Origin: Nocardiopsis sp. ATB16-24 | GTDB taxonomy: Bacteria > Actinomycetota > Actinomycetes > Streptosporangiales > Streptosporangiaceae | Length of the DNA: 64,000 nt | Direction: 5' to 3' | Assembly: GCF_030271535.1 (NCBI RefSeq) | Contig: NZ_JASCXJ010000006.1 | Location: 1-64,000 of the forward strand | Shown here: piece by piece, positions 22,250 through 31,112 of the stretch | How the letters are laid out: every line of letters begins with the position of its first letter | Numbering within the stretch: the first letter of the stretch is position 1 | Program-made: the position numbers and the translations under genes | Notes under the pieces: generated by a model | Told to the model about the DNA's origin: nothing | The model's input: only the letters and a program-made list of their open reading frames with translations | Database searches by the model: none

Positions 22250-22806
22250 AACAGCGGGGCCCCGACCACCCGGAACCCGAAGGCCCGGAACCGCGAGGCG
22301 AGGCGCTCGCCGCCGCCGAGGCCGTCCACCGTCGACTGGTCGACCGCGGTTCCACCTGCGCCACCGCCGAGTCGCTGACGGGCGGTCTCATCGGCGCCCA
22401 CCTGACCGCCGTCCCCGGAGCCTCTCGCTCCTACCGGGGCGGTGTGATCGCCTACGCCACCGACACCAAGGCCGACGTGCTGGGCGTTCCCCGAGACCTG
22501 TTGGCCGAACACGGTGCGGTGCACCCCGATGTGGCCGAGCACATGGCGCTGGGCGTCCGCCGTGTGATGGGAGCCGACTTCGGCGTCGCGGTGACCGGAG
22601 TGGCGGGCCCCGACCCCCAGGACGGTCAACCGGTCGGAACCGTCTACGTGGCCGTCGCCACCCCCCAGGAGCAAACCCGTATCCACCGGTTCCGTTTCAC
22701 CGGGGATCGTGCGGGTATCCGATACCGCACGGTCGCAGGGGCGCTGTTGCTCCTGGACTCTGTCGCTCGCGGGAGTAACGGAGGAGAGTTCCGGATCCGC
22801 GTCTGA
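22246..22806 (+). CDS. cinA: CinA C-terminal domain protein (PncC-type nicotinamide-nucleotide amidase)
   Basis: A 186-residue stand-alone CinA C-terminal domain: TAESLTGGLIGAHLTAVPGA, SYRGGVIAYATDTKADVLGV and VTGVAGPDPQDGQPVGTVYV match the family. Such proteins deamidate nicotinamide mononucleotide in pyridine-nucleotide recycling; the N-terminal MoaB-like domain of full CinA is absent. GTG 22246 overlaps the pgsA stop. The pgsA-cinA-clgR order is conserved in actinobacteria. Confidence 0.88.
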   Translation: MKQRGPDHPEPEGPEPRGEALAAAEAVHRRLVDRGSTCATAESLTGGLIGAHLTAVPGASRSYRGGVIAYATDTKADVLGVPRDLLAEHGAVHPDVAEHMALGVRRVMGADFGVAVTGVAGPDPQDGQPVGTVYVAVATPQEQTRIHRFRFTGDRAGIRYRTVAGALLLLDSVARGSNGGEFRIRV

Positions 22807-22965
22807 ACCGGTCGCACACGGTCCCCTCCCTTCGTTCCGGGGAACAAAACCACCCCCGAACGAGGTTCCCCCTCAAGCGAACAGGACGACAAGAGGTGCC
22901 CGAATCGGGCGTTGGGCGGGTACGGTGTTGTATATGAAGGTCGCTACCGGTGGGAGGGAGCGCGA

Positions 22966-23322
22966 ATGATGGTCCTGCTTCGTCACCTACTTGGTGACGT
23001 GCTCAGGCGGCTCCGGCAGCGCCAGGGCCGCACCCTCCGTGAGGTGTCGGCCGATGCACGCGTATCCCTCGGCTACCTGTCGGAGGTCGAGCGTGGGCAG
23101 AAGGAGGCTTCTTCCGAACTGCTCTCCTCGATCTGTGGGGCGCTCGGCGTTCCGCTCTCACAGGTGCTGAGAGAGGTCTCGGACCTGCTCGCCCTCGCCG
23201 AGCTGCAGGAGGCCGCGCTGCTGGGCGACTCGGTCACCTCCGAGCCCGTCACGGCCCAGGACCTCGGCATCGACTCGGTACCGGATCGCGTTCCCCAAGT
23301 CGCTGACATGGTGGGGGTATGA
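22966..23322 (+). CDS. clgR: ClgR-like helix-turn-helix transcriptional regulator
   Basis: A 118-residue XRE-type activator. The HTH spans [20 protein letters not shown] and [18 protein letters not shown], close to ClgR, which activates clp protease and other stress genes in actinobacteria. ATG 22966 is favoured over ATG 22969 by a GGGAGGGAG stretch just upstream (22952-22960). An imperfect palindrome, GTTCC-GG-GGAAC, lies at 22834-22845. The protein keeps the short C-terminal tail typical of ClgR, which in relatives makes it a Clp substrate; that part is inference. Confidence 0.82.
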   Translation: MMVLLRHLLGDVLRRLRQRQGRTLREVSADARVSLGYLSEVERGQKEASSELLSSICGALGVPLSQVLREVSDLLALAELQEAALLGDSVTSEPVTAQDLGIDSVPDRVPQVADMVGV

Positions 23323-23359
23323 CCCCCGGAACAGTCCGTCCAACCTCAGTGTGACCGTG

Positions 23360-23393
23360 AAGAAGGAGCCGACCGCAAGGTCGGCTCCTTCTT
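23360..23393. terminator. Bidirectional terminator between clgR and the Rrf2 gene
   Basis: AAGAAGGAGCCGACC and GGTCGGCTCCTTCTT form a perfect 15-bp stem around a GCAA tetraloop. Terminal A/T pairs give a short U-run on either strand, suiting the convergent genes. Confidence 0.9.
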
Positions 23394-23463
23394 CCTGCGT
23401 GGTCGGACGGTCGGGTTCCGCGATGAAGGGGACCTCGCGCGGTGGGAGCCGTCCTGGGAACGG

Positions 23464-23928
23464 TCAGCGGTGGGTGTGGTTCACCCAGGAGTCGGGGTCC
23501 TCGGCCAGGACCCGCACCCTCTCGGGCAGGTCGTTGGTCGCCAGGTGTTGGAGGCTGACCCCCTCCAGGATGGCGCGCTCGCTCGCGCGCAGGGCGATCC
23601 ACACCTGTTGCAGGCTGCGGGCGGCCCCGTCGTAGTCGACGTGTTCAGGGCGTTCCCCGCGGATGTTGGCGAGCGGTCCGTCGACCGCGCGGATGATGTC
23701 GGCCAGGGAGATCTCCGACGCCGGGTGGGCCAGCCAGTAGCCGCCGACAGGACCGCGCTGGCTGCGCACCAGACCGGCGCGGCGTAGTTGGGTGAGGATG
23801 TTCTCAAGGAATTTTCCGGGGATGTCCTGCGCGCGTGCGAGCTGTTCGGCCGTCACCGGCCCTTCCTCGGCGACGGCGAGTTCCGCCGCCGCACGTAGCG
23901 CGTAGTCGACCCGGGCTGAAAGGCGCAT
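23464..23928 (-). CDS. Rrf2-family transcriptional regulator without cysteines
   Basis: A 154-residue winged-helix regulator. MRLSARVDYALRAAAELA, the recognition region QDIPGKFLENILTQLRRAGL and the wing SQRGPVGGYWLAHP are standard Rrf2. It contains no Cys, so it cannot bind an Fe-S cluster like IscR or NsrR; it resembles CymR-type members that sense metabolites or partner proteins. A -10 box CATAAT (minus strand, 23935-23940) sits 6 nt before the ATG, suggesting a leaderless, possibly autoregulated transcript. The target genes are unknown. Confidence 0.85.
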   Translation of the reverse strand: MRLSARVDYALRAAAELAVAEEGPVTAEQLARAQDIPGKFLENILTQLRRAGLVRSQRGPVGGYWLAHPASEISLADIIRAVDGPLANIRGERPEHVDYDGAARSLQQVWIALRASERAILEGVSLQHLATNDLPERVRVLAEDPDSWVNHTHR

Positions 23929-24172
23929 GCTGTGATTATGCCGTGACTAGAAGGACGAATGGGGCAAGGGGCGTCGGTAGACGTGCCGACGGTCGGGATG
24001 CTTCCAGAGCCAAGGGTACTTCTCCTACCGGATCGCAAGGACATCGGTGGCCTCGCGTCCCGACCGTTCCCCGCGCCTTCGCGTTCGCCGCCTTCAGGCG
24101 TCGAAGGCCGACCTGGGCGCACGAGCGCCGCGGGTGGGCCTCGCGGCTCGCACCGGCGGCGCCCTCGCGTCG

Positions 24173-25642
24173 CTAACCCCTCGTCGAGGGGACCCCCACC
24201 GTGCCGCCCAACAGCTCGGCGGCGCTCAGCCCGTTCACGTGCGCGGCACCGTAGGTGCTCACGTGGGCGGCGCAGTCAGGGCGCCAGATGGGCAGGCCCA
24301 TCTCCACCACGACGGCCTCGGGACGGGCACTGAGAAGGCGCCTCACGAGGGCCCGCGCACCGGGGTAGCGGTGTGCGTCGCGCACCACCACGATCAGGTC
24401 GCGTCCCCGTGCGGCCTCCACCAGTCGGTCGGCGTGCGCCGTGTCGGGGGAGACCCGCTCGACGTCGGCGAACCAGGAACGCAGACCCCAGGGGACCTCT
24501 CCCACCGCCATACCGGCGGGGGCCTCCACCTCGACCACGTACGGGTCCTTCAGGGAAGGAAGGTCGCCTTCCACGCGCAGGGCACGGCGGGCCCCGTCCA
24601 GGCCCACATCCTCGGACCGGACGGTGTTCTCGCGAAGGGCCGCCGACTCGCGGATCCAGGTGCGCAGTTCGGCGTTGCGGGAGGCGGCCTCCTCCAGGCG
24701 TCGTAGGGGCAGACGTCCCTCGTGGACGGCCTCCACCAGGGCGGCGCGGATCAGGGCGACCTGATCGGCGTAGACGAACCTGCCCAGGCACAACAGGTCC
24801 ACCCCGGCGGTCACCGCGCGCACGCAGGCCTCGGGGATGCCGATCCGCCCGCTGACCCCTTGCATCTCGATGGCGTCGCTGACCACGACGCCGGTGAAGC
24901 CGAGTTCCTCCCGGAGCAGGTCGTTGAGGATGTGGGGGGCGAGGGTGGCCGGCCCCTCACCGCCCAGGCCGGGCATCTCGATGTGCGCGGTCAGGATCGA
25001 CCGGACCCCCGCCCGCACCGCGGCCCGGAAGGGCAGGAGTTCGCGACGGTGGAGCAGTTCGGCGTCGGCCTCCACCCTGGGCAGCACGTGATGGGAGTCC
25101 TGGGAGGTGGCGCCGTGGCCGGGGAAGTGCTTGGCGCACGCGGCCACGCCCGCCTCCTGGAGGCCCCGCACCGCGGCCTCCGCGTGCCGGGCCACGAGTG
25201 CGGGGTCGGCGCCGAAGGAACGGGTGCCGATCACCGGGTTGTCGTCGGCGACGTTGACGTCCACGGACGGGGCCAGGTCCATGTTGAAGCCCAACTCCGC
25301 GAGACGTCCTCCGAGCGAGCGCAAGGTGGCGCGGGTCAGCTCGGGATCGTCCACCGCGCCCAGCGCCGCGTTGCCCGGATAGTCACTGCCGCGCGCCTGC
25401 CCGATGCGGGTGACGTCGCCCCCCTCCTCGTCCAGGGAGATCAGCGGTGTGTCGGTGGCCTCGGCCAGGGAGGCGTTGAGCGCGGTCACCTGTGCGGGAC
25501 CGTCGAGGTTGTTGTGGAACAGACAGACGCCGGAGATGCCGTCCTCCAGACCCTCCAGGACCCAGCGCGGGACGTGGTGGGACTCGAAGGGCACCAGCAG
25601 CGTGGCGTTGGCCAGACGCGCCAGGGTCGGGTCGTACGGCAT
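24173..25642 (-). CDS. Glycoside hydrolase family 3 beta-N-acetylhexosaminidase
   Basis: A 489-residue NagZ-like enzyme. KHFPGHGATSQDSHHVLP (from Lys171) is the GH3 N-acetylglucosaminidase signature carrying the acid/base region, and VVVSDAIEMQGV contains the nucleophile Asp256. There is no signal peptide, so it acts in the cytoplasm. A C-terminal domain of about 150 residues follows the barrel. It lies downstream of the sugar-importer genes on the same strand, which suggests that the importer brings in an N-acetylglucosamine-containing oligosaccharide cleaved here; that link is inferred. ATG 25642 has GGAG 6 nt upstream. Confidence 0.9.
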   Translation of the reverse strand: MPYDPTLARLANATLLVPFESHHVPRWVLEGLEDGISGVCLFHNNLDGPAQVTALNASLAEATDTPLISLDEEGGDVTRIGQARGSDYPGNAALGAVDDPELTRATLRSLGGRLAELGFNMDLAPSVDVNVADDNPVIGTRSFGADPALVARHAEAAVRGLQEAGVAACAKHFPGHGATSQDSHHVLPRVEADAELLHRRELLPFRAAVRAGVRSILTAHIEMPGLGGEGPATLAPHILNDLLREELGFTGVVVSDAIEMQGVSGRIGIPEACVRAVTAGVDLLCLGRFVYADQVALIRAALVEAVHEGRLPLRRLEEAASRNAELRTWIRESAALRENTVRSEDVGLDGARRALRVEGDLPSLKDPYVVEVEAPAGMAVGEVPWGLRSWFADVERVSPDTAHADRLVEAARGRDLIVVVRDAHRYPGARALVRRLLSARPEAVVVEMGLPIWRPDCAAHVSTYGAAHVNGLSAAELLGGTVGVPSTRG

Positions 25643-25720
25643 GTGGACTCCGTTCGGCGAAGGGGTGCCCGGGTGGGCAGACGGGTGGCGTGGAAGCGGG
25701 GGGCGGTGGCGGGACGCGCG

Positions 25721-25764
25721 TCCGGGGCGGGCCCCACGGTGTCCACCGCGGGACCCGCCCCGGA
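25721..25764 (-). terminator. Hairpin between sugar-importer operon and GH3 gene
   Basis: TCCGGGGCGGG (25721-25731) pairs with CCCGCCCCGGA (25754-25764) around a 22-nt loop that itself contains GGTG/CACC. It may end or attenuate the importer transcript before the GH3 gene. Confidence 0.5.
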
Positions 25765-25777
25765 GGGTGCGGTGCGA

Positions 25778-26749
25778 TCAGCCTTTGACCGCGCCCATGG
25801 TCAGACCGGAGACCATGCGTCGCTGGACGAACAGGAAGAAGATCATCACGGGGATGGTCAACAGGGTGGAGGCCGCCATGATGGGCCCCCACTCGGTGCC
25901 GAAGCGGCCGAAGTAGTAGGACAGGGTCAGGGGCAGCGTGTAGTCGTCCGTGCTGCGGCCCAGGAACGTCAGGGCGACGATGAACTCGTTCCACGCGGTG
26001 ATGAAGGCGAAGATGCTGGCCGCCACCAACCCCGGCGCCACCAAGGGCATGAGGATGCGCCAGAAGACGGTCCAGGGGCCGGCGCCGTCGATCGCCGCGG
26101 CCTCCTCCAGTTCCTTGGGCACCGCGGCGACGAAACCCCGCAGCATCATGATGGTGATCGGCAGGGACACGGCCGTGTACACGATGAGTAGACCGGACAG
26201 GTTACCGAGCAACTGCACACCGCCGAGGTCGGACAGGTGGCGGAAGTTGATGAAGATCGAGATGATCATCGCCTCCATCGGCACCATCTGGATCACCATC
26301 AGCAGCAGGATGAAGGCCGTGCGCAGCCGGAAGCGGAACCGGGCCACGGCCACGGCGGCCAGCAGGGACAGGAACGCTCCCATGGCCACGGCGGAGACCG
26401 TGACGAACAGGCTGTTGGCGAGGAACTGCCAGAAGTTCACCCCCGGGATCAGCTGGCCGTTGAGGACCCTGTCGAAGTGCGCCAGGGTCGGCGCCTTGGG
26501 CAGGATGCTCTGGTCGCGGGTGAAGATCTCGCCCACCGGCTTGAAGGCCGTGATGAGCATCCAGTACACGGGGAAGACGGAGAACAGGAACACCGCGGCA
26601 CCGGCCAGGTACAGCGGCAGCGAGCGCAGGCGCCGCAGCGGGCCGCGGCGGTGGACGCGGCCGGTACGGCCGCCGGGGCCCGTCCCCGCGCTCGCGGTGG
26701 AGAGGGGCTCACGGACACGGGGTCCGACGGTGTCGTCGATCGCGGTCAT
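25778..26749 (-). CDS. Sugar ABC transporter permease 2 (MalG/DasC-like)
   Basis: A 323-residue carbohydrate (CUT1) permease. It has a basic cytoplasmic N-terminus, then about six membrane segments and the EAA loop LEEAAAIDGAGPWTVFWRI, ending VSGLTMGAVKG, the usual C-terminus of MalG-type permeases. ATG 26749 overlaps the stop of the upstream permease by 4 nt; the open frame beyond it is antisense noise. The operon carries no ATPase gene, so a shared MsiK-type ATPase is presumably used. Confidence 0.9.
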   Translation of the reverse strand: MTAIDDTVGPRVREPLSTASAGTGPGGRTGRVHRRGPLRRLRSLPLYLAGAAVFLFSVFPVYWMLITAFKPVGEIFTRDQSILPKAPTLAHFDRVLNGQLIPGVNFWQFLANSLFVTVSAVAMGAFLSLLAAVAVARFRFRLRTAFILLLMVIQMVPMEAMIISIFINFRHLSDLGGVQLLGNLSGLLIVYTAVSLPITIMMLRGFVAAVPKELEEAAAIDGAGPWTVFWRILMPLVAPGLVAASIFAFITAWNEFIVALTFLGRSTDDYTLPLTLSYYFGRFGTEWGPIMAASTLLTIPVMIFFLFVQRRMVSGLTMGAVKG

Positions 26750-27735
26750 CGGGTCTCCCCCTGGCGGATCATGATGCGCAGGTAGTACGCGGTGACGGCG
26801 AGGATCATCACGGTCATGACCACCGCGATCGCCGACCCCATGCCGTAGTTGGCGGGGCTGGCGCTGAAGCCCTGCTGGTAGATGTAGTACGAGAGCAGGT
26901 AGACGTCCTTGTTCTGGAAGCTGTTGGCCAGGACGTACAGCTGGGTGAACACCCGTAGGTCCCAGATGATCTGTAGGACCAGCAGCAGCGCGAACAGTGG
27001 CCGCAGCATCGGGAACGTGACGTTCCAGAAGGCCTTCCACGCGCCGGCCCCGTCCATCCTCGCCGCCTCGTACAGCTCGTGCGGAATGCTCTTGAGCCCG
27101 GCCAGGACGGAGACGGCCACGAAGGGGAAGGACTGCCAGACGATCACCGTGATCAGGATCGAGAACAGCGAGCCCGGTTCGAGGAACCAGTTGTACTCCA
27201 GCCAACCGCCGCCCACGAGCCAGTCCGGCATCCGGTCCAGCATCACGTTGACCAGCCCGCGCTCGGGCAGGAACAGCCAGCGAAAGACCAGGGAGGCGCT
27301 CAGCGCCGGGGTGGCCCAGGCGAGCATCATGCCCAGTGCCACGAACCCCGAGAACCACTTGGGGAGCTTGTGCAACAGCAATCCCACGAGAGTGCCCAGC
27401 ACCATCGTGATGCCGACCATCAGCACACAGACCACGACCGTGTTGCGCAGGATCGTCCAGAACACGGGGTCGGTCAGCAGCTGCCGGTAATGGGCGAAGT
27501 CGTTCCAGGACGGCCCGGGCTGGTTGGGCAGGAGGTTGCGGGTGGTGAAGCTGGTGAGCGAGTACCAGACCATCTGCACGATCGGCCACAACAGCACGAT
27601 CGACAGCAGGATCAGGGCCGGGAGGATGAGCAGGTACGGGGTGGGCGGTCTGCGGCGTGGGGACGCGGACTCGGCGCTGGGGGCCGAGCCGGGGCGGGCC
27701 CCACTCGCGGAGGTCGGTTCGACGGTCGATGCCAT
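26746..27735 (-). CDS. Sugar ABC transporter permease 1 (MalF/DasB-like)
   Basis: A 329-residue CUT1 permease with a Pro/Ser-rich cytoplasmic start, six predicted membrane segments beginning TPYLLILPALILLSIVLLWP, and the EAA loop ELYEAARMDGAGAWKAFWNV. It is coupled to the next permease by a 4-nt overlap and follows the binding-protein gene after a 92-nt gap holding a perfect 14-bp hairpin. The substrate is probably an oligosaccharide, judged from the GH3 and ROK neighbours. Confidence 0.9.
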   Translation of the reverse strand: MASTVEPTSASGARPGSAPSAESASPRRRPPTPYLLILPALILLSIVLLWPIVQMVWYSLTSFTTRNLLPNQPGPSWNDFAHYRQLLTDPVFWTILRNTVVVCVLMVGITMVLGTLVGLLLHKLPKWFSGFVALGMMLAWATPALSASLVFRWLFLPERGLVNVMLDRMPDWLVGGGWLEYNWFLEPGSLFSILITVIVWQSFPFVAVSVLAGLKSIPHELYEAARMDGAGAWKAFWNVTFPMLRPLFALLLVLQIIWDLRVFTQLYVLANSFQNKDVYLLSYYIYQQGFSASPANYGMGSAIAVVMTVMILAVTAYYLRIMIRQGETR

Positions 27736-27767
27736 GGTCTTCTCAATCGAGGCGTGGTTCGGGCGCG

Positions 27768-27797
27768 GTGGGCGGGGTCCGTGCGGACCCCGCCCAC
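27768..27797 (-). terminator. Intercistronic hairpin after the sugar-binding-protein gene
   Basis: GTGGGCGGGGTCCG and CGGACCCCGCCCAC form a perfect 14-bp stem with a 2-nt spacer in the gap between binding protein and permease. Such structures commonly let the binding protein be made in excess over the membrane subunits. Confidence 0.65.
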
Positions 27798-27827
27798 GCG
27801 CTGCTTCACACGGTGCGTCGGTCGCGG

Positions 27828-29105
27828 TTACTCGACCGGCTCGTTGAGGACCGAGGTGAGCTCCTCGTCGGCGGCCTCCAGGACCTCCTCGGCGTCACCG
27901 CCGCGGACGATGTCCAGGACGGCGCCGGGAAGGATCTTGCCGTCCTGGTCGGCGGCGGTCCAACGCGGGGTGGTCGGGAAGAACCGGGTGTGCTGCATCT
28001 GCGTGGCGGCGGCGGCCCGGGCGGGGTCCTGCTGGTACTCGTCGTCGTCCAGCAGGGCCGGGTAGGCGGGGAAGAAGCCCGCGACGTCGGCGTAGCCCTT
28101 GCCGCCCTCCTCGTCGCCCAGGACGGTCAGCAGTTCGAAGGCCAGATCCGGGTGCTCGGTGGTGGTGAACACCGTCAGCGCGGAGCCACCCGCGAAGGCG
28201 GGGGCGATGCCGTCGGCGCCGGGGATCGGAGCGGCGGCGATGTTCTCGACCACGGAGGGGTCCTCGGCCTGCTCCTCCATCGCGCCGATCGCCCAGCCGC
28301 CGTCGATGTACATGCCGAGTTCGCTGTTGGCGATGTCGGCAAGGGCGATGAGCTCGTTCTGACCGACGTAGTCCTGCGGGGAGATGCCGTCGGTCGACAG
28401 GCTCGCGTAGAACTCGACGGCCTCGACGGTGGCGGGGTCGGTGAGCCGGCCCTCCCACGCGTCGCCGTTCTGCACGGCGATCTCGCCGCCGTTGCTCCAG
28501 ATGAAGCTGGCGATACCGTTGGTGAAGTCGGTGGGTGCGGCGAATCCGGGGACGTCGTACTCGTCCTGGATGGCCTCGGCGACCTCGACGAGGTCGTCCC
28601 AGGTCTGGGGAGGCTCGTGGCCGAGCTCCTCCAACCAGTCGGCGCGGTAGTACAGAGTGCGTACGCCCGAGAACCAGGGGACGCCGTACTGGACGCCCTC
28701 GTAGGTGCCGTACTCCAGGGCGTTCTCGTCGATGCCCGCCGCCGCGTCCCACTCGCCGACCTGGTGGGTGATGTCCAGCAGGGCACCCTGGGAGGCCCAG
28801 CCCGCGACCTGGTCGTTGCCGACCTCCAGGACGTCGGGGGCGTCGCCGCCGGCGAGGGCGTTGGTGATGGACTCCTGCGCGTCGGGCCACGGGATGAACT
28901 CGACGTCGACCGAGACGCCGGGGTTGTCCTCCTGGAAACGTGCCTCGGCGTCCTCGAAGTACTCGACGAGGGACTCCTGGGAGGTGCCCATGACCCAGAC
29001 GGTCAGGCTCTCGGCCTCACCGCCGTCGCCGGATCCGGAGTCGCCGCCGCACGCGGCGGCGAGCAGGACCACGGCCGTGGTCGCGGCGATCTTGGAGAAT
29101 CTCAT
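27828..29105 (-). CDS. Extracellular sugar-binding lipoprotein (CUT1 importer)
   Basis: A 425-residue solute-binding protein. The lipoprotein signal MRFSKIAATTAVVLLAAACG has the lipobox LAAAC, and a Gly/Ser/Asp linker follows. The mature part matches family-1 sugar-binding proteins (LTVWVMGTSQESLVEYF, GDAPDVLEVGNDQVAGW, DGGWAIGAMEEQ). ATG 29105 is preceded by GGAGAAGAGG. It is first gene of the importer operon, divergent from a ROK regulator, with an AT-rich palindrome in between. The ligand is not determinable here; N-acetylglucosamine oligomers are a reasonable guess from context. Confidence 0.9.
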   Translation of the reverse strand: MRFSKIAATTAVVLLAAACGGDSGSGDGGEAESLTVWVMGTSQESLVEYFEDAEARFQEDNPGVSVDVEFIPWPDAQESITNALAGGDAPDVLEVGNDQVAGWASQGALLDITHQVGEWDAAAGIDENALEYGTYEGVQYGVPWFSGVRTLYYRADWLEELGHEPPQTWDDLVEVAEAIQDEYDVPGFAAPTDFTNGIASFIWSNGGEIAVQNGDAWEGRLTDPATVEAVEFYASLSTDGISPQDYVGQNELIALADIANSELGMYIDGGWAIGAMEEQAEDPSVVENIAAAPIPGADGIAPAFAGGSALTVFTTTEHPDLAFELLTVLGDEEGGKGYADVAGFFPAYPALLDDDEYQQDPARAAAATQMQHTRFFPTTPRWTAADQDGKILPGAVLDIVRGGDAEEVLEAADEELTSVLNEPVE

Positions 29106-29310
29106 GTGTGCCTCTTCTCCCTTCGCACGGTGCGCCTGGGGTCGACGCCTGTGCTCGAACCGGCCTGGGATGATCGGGAATCATCCGGCGGCTCGACGTC
29201 TTCGTGGGGGTTGTGCTGGGATAGCACGTTGACCGCCCCGCCGGCGCGGGTACCGGAAGGGCCCGAAGCGGGCCTGCCAGGACGTGACCTCCTGTGAGGT
29301 TGTGAGCTAA

Positions 29311-29334
29311 ATTAACAGGAAACTTTCCTAATAA
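29311..29334. promoter_or_regulatory. Palindromic ROK-type operator in the divergent promoter region
   Basis: AGGAAA-C-TTTCCT (29317-29329) lies in an unusually AT-rich patch between the sugar-importer operon and the ROK gene. AGGAAA/TTTCCT palindromes are typical operators of ROK repressors, so the adjacent regulator probably binds here and controls both directions. The 253-bp region otherwise holds promoters only. Confidence 0.65.
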
Positions 29335-29357
29335 AAACAGGGTGAGGTGTCACGGTT

Positions 29358-30572
29358 ATGTCTCAACGTCCGGGGACTCCCCGGCTGCTACGCCAGCTCA
29401 ATGATCGCGCGGCGCTCGAACTACTACTGTCCGCGGGACCCTTGACGAGGACACAGCTGGGAACGCGGACGGGGCTGTCCAAGGTGACCGCCTCCCAGCT
29501 CCTGGCGCGGCTGGAGGAACGGGACCTCGTTCGGGTGGTGGGTAGTCGGGCGGGGGGCCGGGGCCCCAACGCGGCGCTCTACGCCGTCGTGCCGGAAAGC
29601 GCTTACGTGGCCGCCTTGGACGTCAGCGCTCACCGGGTGACCGCGACGATCGCCGACATCACCGGCAGGATCGTCAGCGACGTCGCCGTCGACCCCAGCA
29701 CCTCCGACGACCCCGTCGCACTCGTCCACACGGCGGTGATGCGCCTGGTCGACACCGCCGGTGTCCCCTTGGACAAGCTCCGCGCCTGTGTCATCGGTAC
29801 CCCCGGCGTCGTTGATCCGCGCACCGGCGACATCCGCTTCTCCTTCGACCTGATGTCCTGGCACGAAGGGGTCCTCGAAGCCCTGCGCGCCGACCTGGAA
29901 CGCTCGGTCATGATCGAGAACGACGTCAACCTGGCCGCCCTGGCGGAGCACTCCGAGGGAGCGGCCTCCGGGGTGTCCGAGTTCGTCCTCATCTGGCTCA
30001 GCGCCGGCGGCGGCGTCGGCATGTCCACCATGATCGACGGGCGTGTCCACCGCGGTCGGTCCGGTGGCGCGGGCGAGATCGGCTACCTGCCGGTGCCGGG
30101 CGCCCCCATGCCCACCGACGTGGGGCTGTCCGGGGGGTACGAGTCGCTGCGCGACGCCTCCAGTCGCGAGCTTCCCCACAGCTTCCAGGCCCTGGTCAAG
30201 GCCGGACAGGTGGTCGAACTCGCCGCCCGATACGGCATCGAGGGCACCGACGTCACCGAGGTCGTCGCGGCGGCCTCCACCGCGGGTACCCCCGGGGCGG
30301 ACGCGTTCCTGGACGCCTTCGCCGAACGGCTCGCCCGTGGTGTCGCCGCCGTCACCGTCATCCTCGACCCGGGGCTGGTGGTGCTGGGTGGGGACGTGGC
30401 CCGCGCGGGTGGGACCAAGCTCGCAGAAAGGGTCCAGGCGGCCACCGCCCGCATAGCCCCCAACGCCACCGAGGTCGCCCTGGGATCGGTGGAAGGCAGC
30501 CCCGTCGTACGCGGTGCGCTCCTGCACGCCCTCCGACACGCGCGCGAGGAGGTGTTCTCCTCCACCGTCTGA
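29358..30572 (+). CDS. ROK-family transcriptional repressor (NagC/XylR-like)
   Basis: A 404-residue regulator with an N-terminal winged helix (GPLTRTQLGTRTGLSKVTAS, then QLLARLEERDLVRVVG) and a ROK sugar-kinase-like domain. The domain has VIGTPGVVDPRTG, the ligand region MIENDVNLAALAE and GGGVGMSTMIDGRVHRG. GAGEIGYLPVPGAP replaces the zinc-binding kinase loop: the CxCGxxGC cysteines of ROK kinases are absent, so it is a regulator and not an active kinase. It is divergent from the sugar importer it likely controls. The start follows GGTGAGG at 29341-29347. Confidence 0.87.
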   Translation: MSQRPGTPRLLRQLNDRAALELLLSAGPLTRTQLGTRTGLSKVTASQLLARLEERDLVRVVGSRAGGRGPNAALYAVVPESAYVAALDVSAHRVTATIADITGRIVSDVAVDPSTSDDPVALVHTAVMRLVDTAGVPLDKLRACVIGTPGVVDPRTGDIRFSFDLMSWHEGVLEALRADLERSVMIENDVNLAALAEHSEGAASGVSEFVLIWLSAGGGVGMSTMIDGRVHRGRSGGAGEIGYLPVPGAPMPTDVGLSGGYESLRDASSRELPHSFQALVKAGQVVELAARYGIEGTDVTEVVAAASTAGTPGADAFLDAFAERLARGVAAVTVILDPGLVVLGGDVARAGGTKLAERVQAATARIAPNATEVALGSVEGSPVVRGALLHALRHAREEVFSSTV

Positions 30573-30619
30573 CCCGGTACGCCGGTGTGAGGGGCCCCTC
30601 CGTCGCGCCCGCCGCTTCC

Positions 30620-30654
30620 TGTGCCCCGGTTCCTCCTCACCCGGCCGGGGCACA
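30620..30654 (+). terminator. Terminator after the ROK gene
   Basis: TGTGCCCCGG (30620-30629) pairs with CCGGGGCACA (30645-30654) around a 15-nt loop, 48 nt after the stop codon. Confidence 0.6.
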
Positions 30655-30690
30655 GTGCCGTCGACGGCGGTCCCCCGTCCACGCTGACAC

Positions 30691-30840
30691 TCAGAGCACC
30701 GGCTCGAAGGAAGCGAACACCTCCTCGACGACCTCCGCGTACTCGTGCCGTTCGGAGGCGGGAACGTTGATCTGGAGGTAGTACCCACGCCCCCTCTCCG
30801 CGACGACGGTGTACCGCCAGAGCATCCACGGTTCGGGGCG
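30691..30840 (-). pseudogene. C-terminal fragment of an unidentified protein
   Basis: Only the last 49 codons look protein-like: PEPWMLWRYTVVAERGRGYY followed by LQINVPASERHEYAEVV and an EEVFASFEPVL end. This alternation of beta-strand and terminal helix resembles the C-terminus of actinobacterial secreted or lipoprotein-type proteins of unknown function. Upstream, all three minus-strand frames turn into arginine/proline-rich noise with no start, so I read it as a truncated remnant. I could not identify the parent family. Confidence 0.4.
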
Positions 30841-31112
30841 GTCCCACGCGGTGTTGCGGGGGAGCCGGCGGCCACCGCGCGCAGGCGTCCCACCGCGCCC
30901 GGCGGAGAGACCCGGGCACGTCCGCCCCCTCGGCGACGACGCGCGGCGTACGAGCGTGGGTCCGCCGGAAGGATCTGTTCGCGTCAGGTGCGTGCGGCGG
31001 TCCGAAGCGGTCGGGAGGACACGTCGCGCGGTTCGTGTCGCGAGTGCGTTTTCGGAGGAACGGAACCCCTGACAGGACGCGTCGGAGGTGTTCATCCCCG
31101 ATACTGGGCGCG

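Noticed and set aside
22834-22845. GTTCC-GG-GGAAC upstream of clgR as an SOS or ClgR box
   Set aside because: It does not match the LexA consensus (TCGAAC-N4-GTTCGA), nor clearly the ClgR motif; too short to call.
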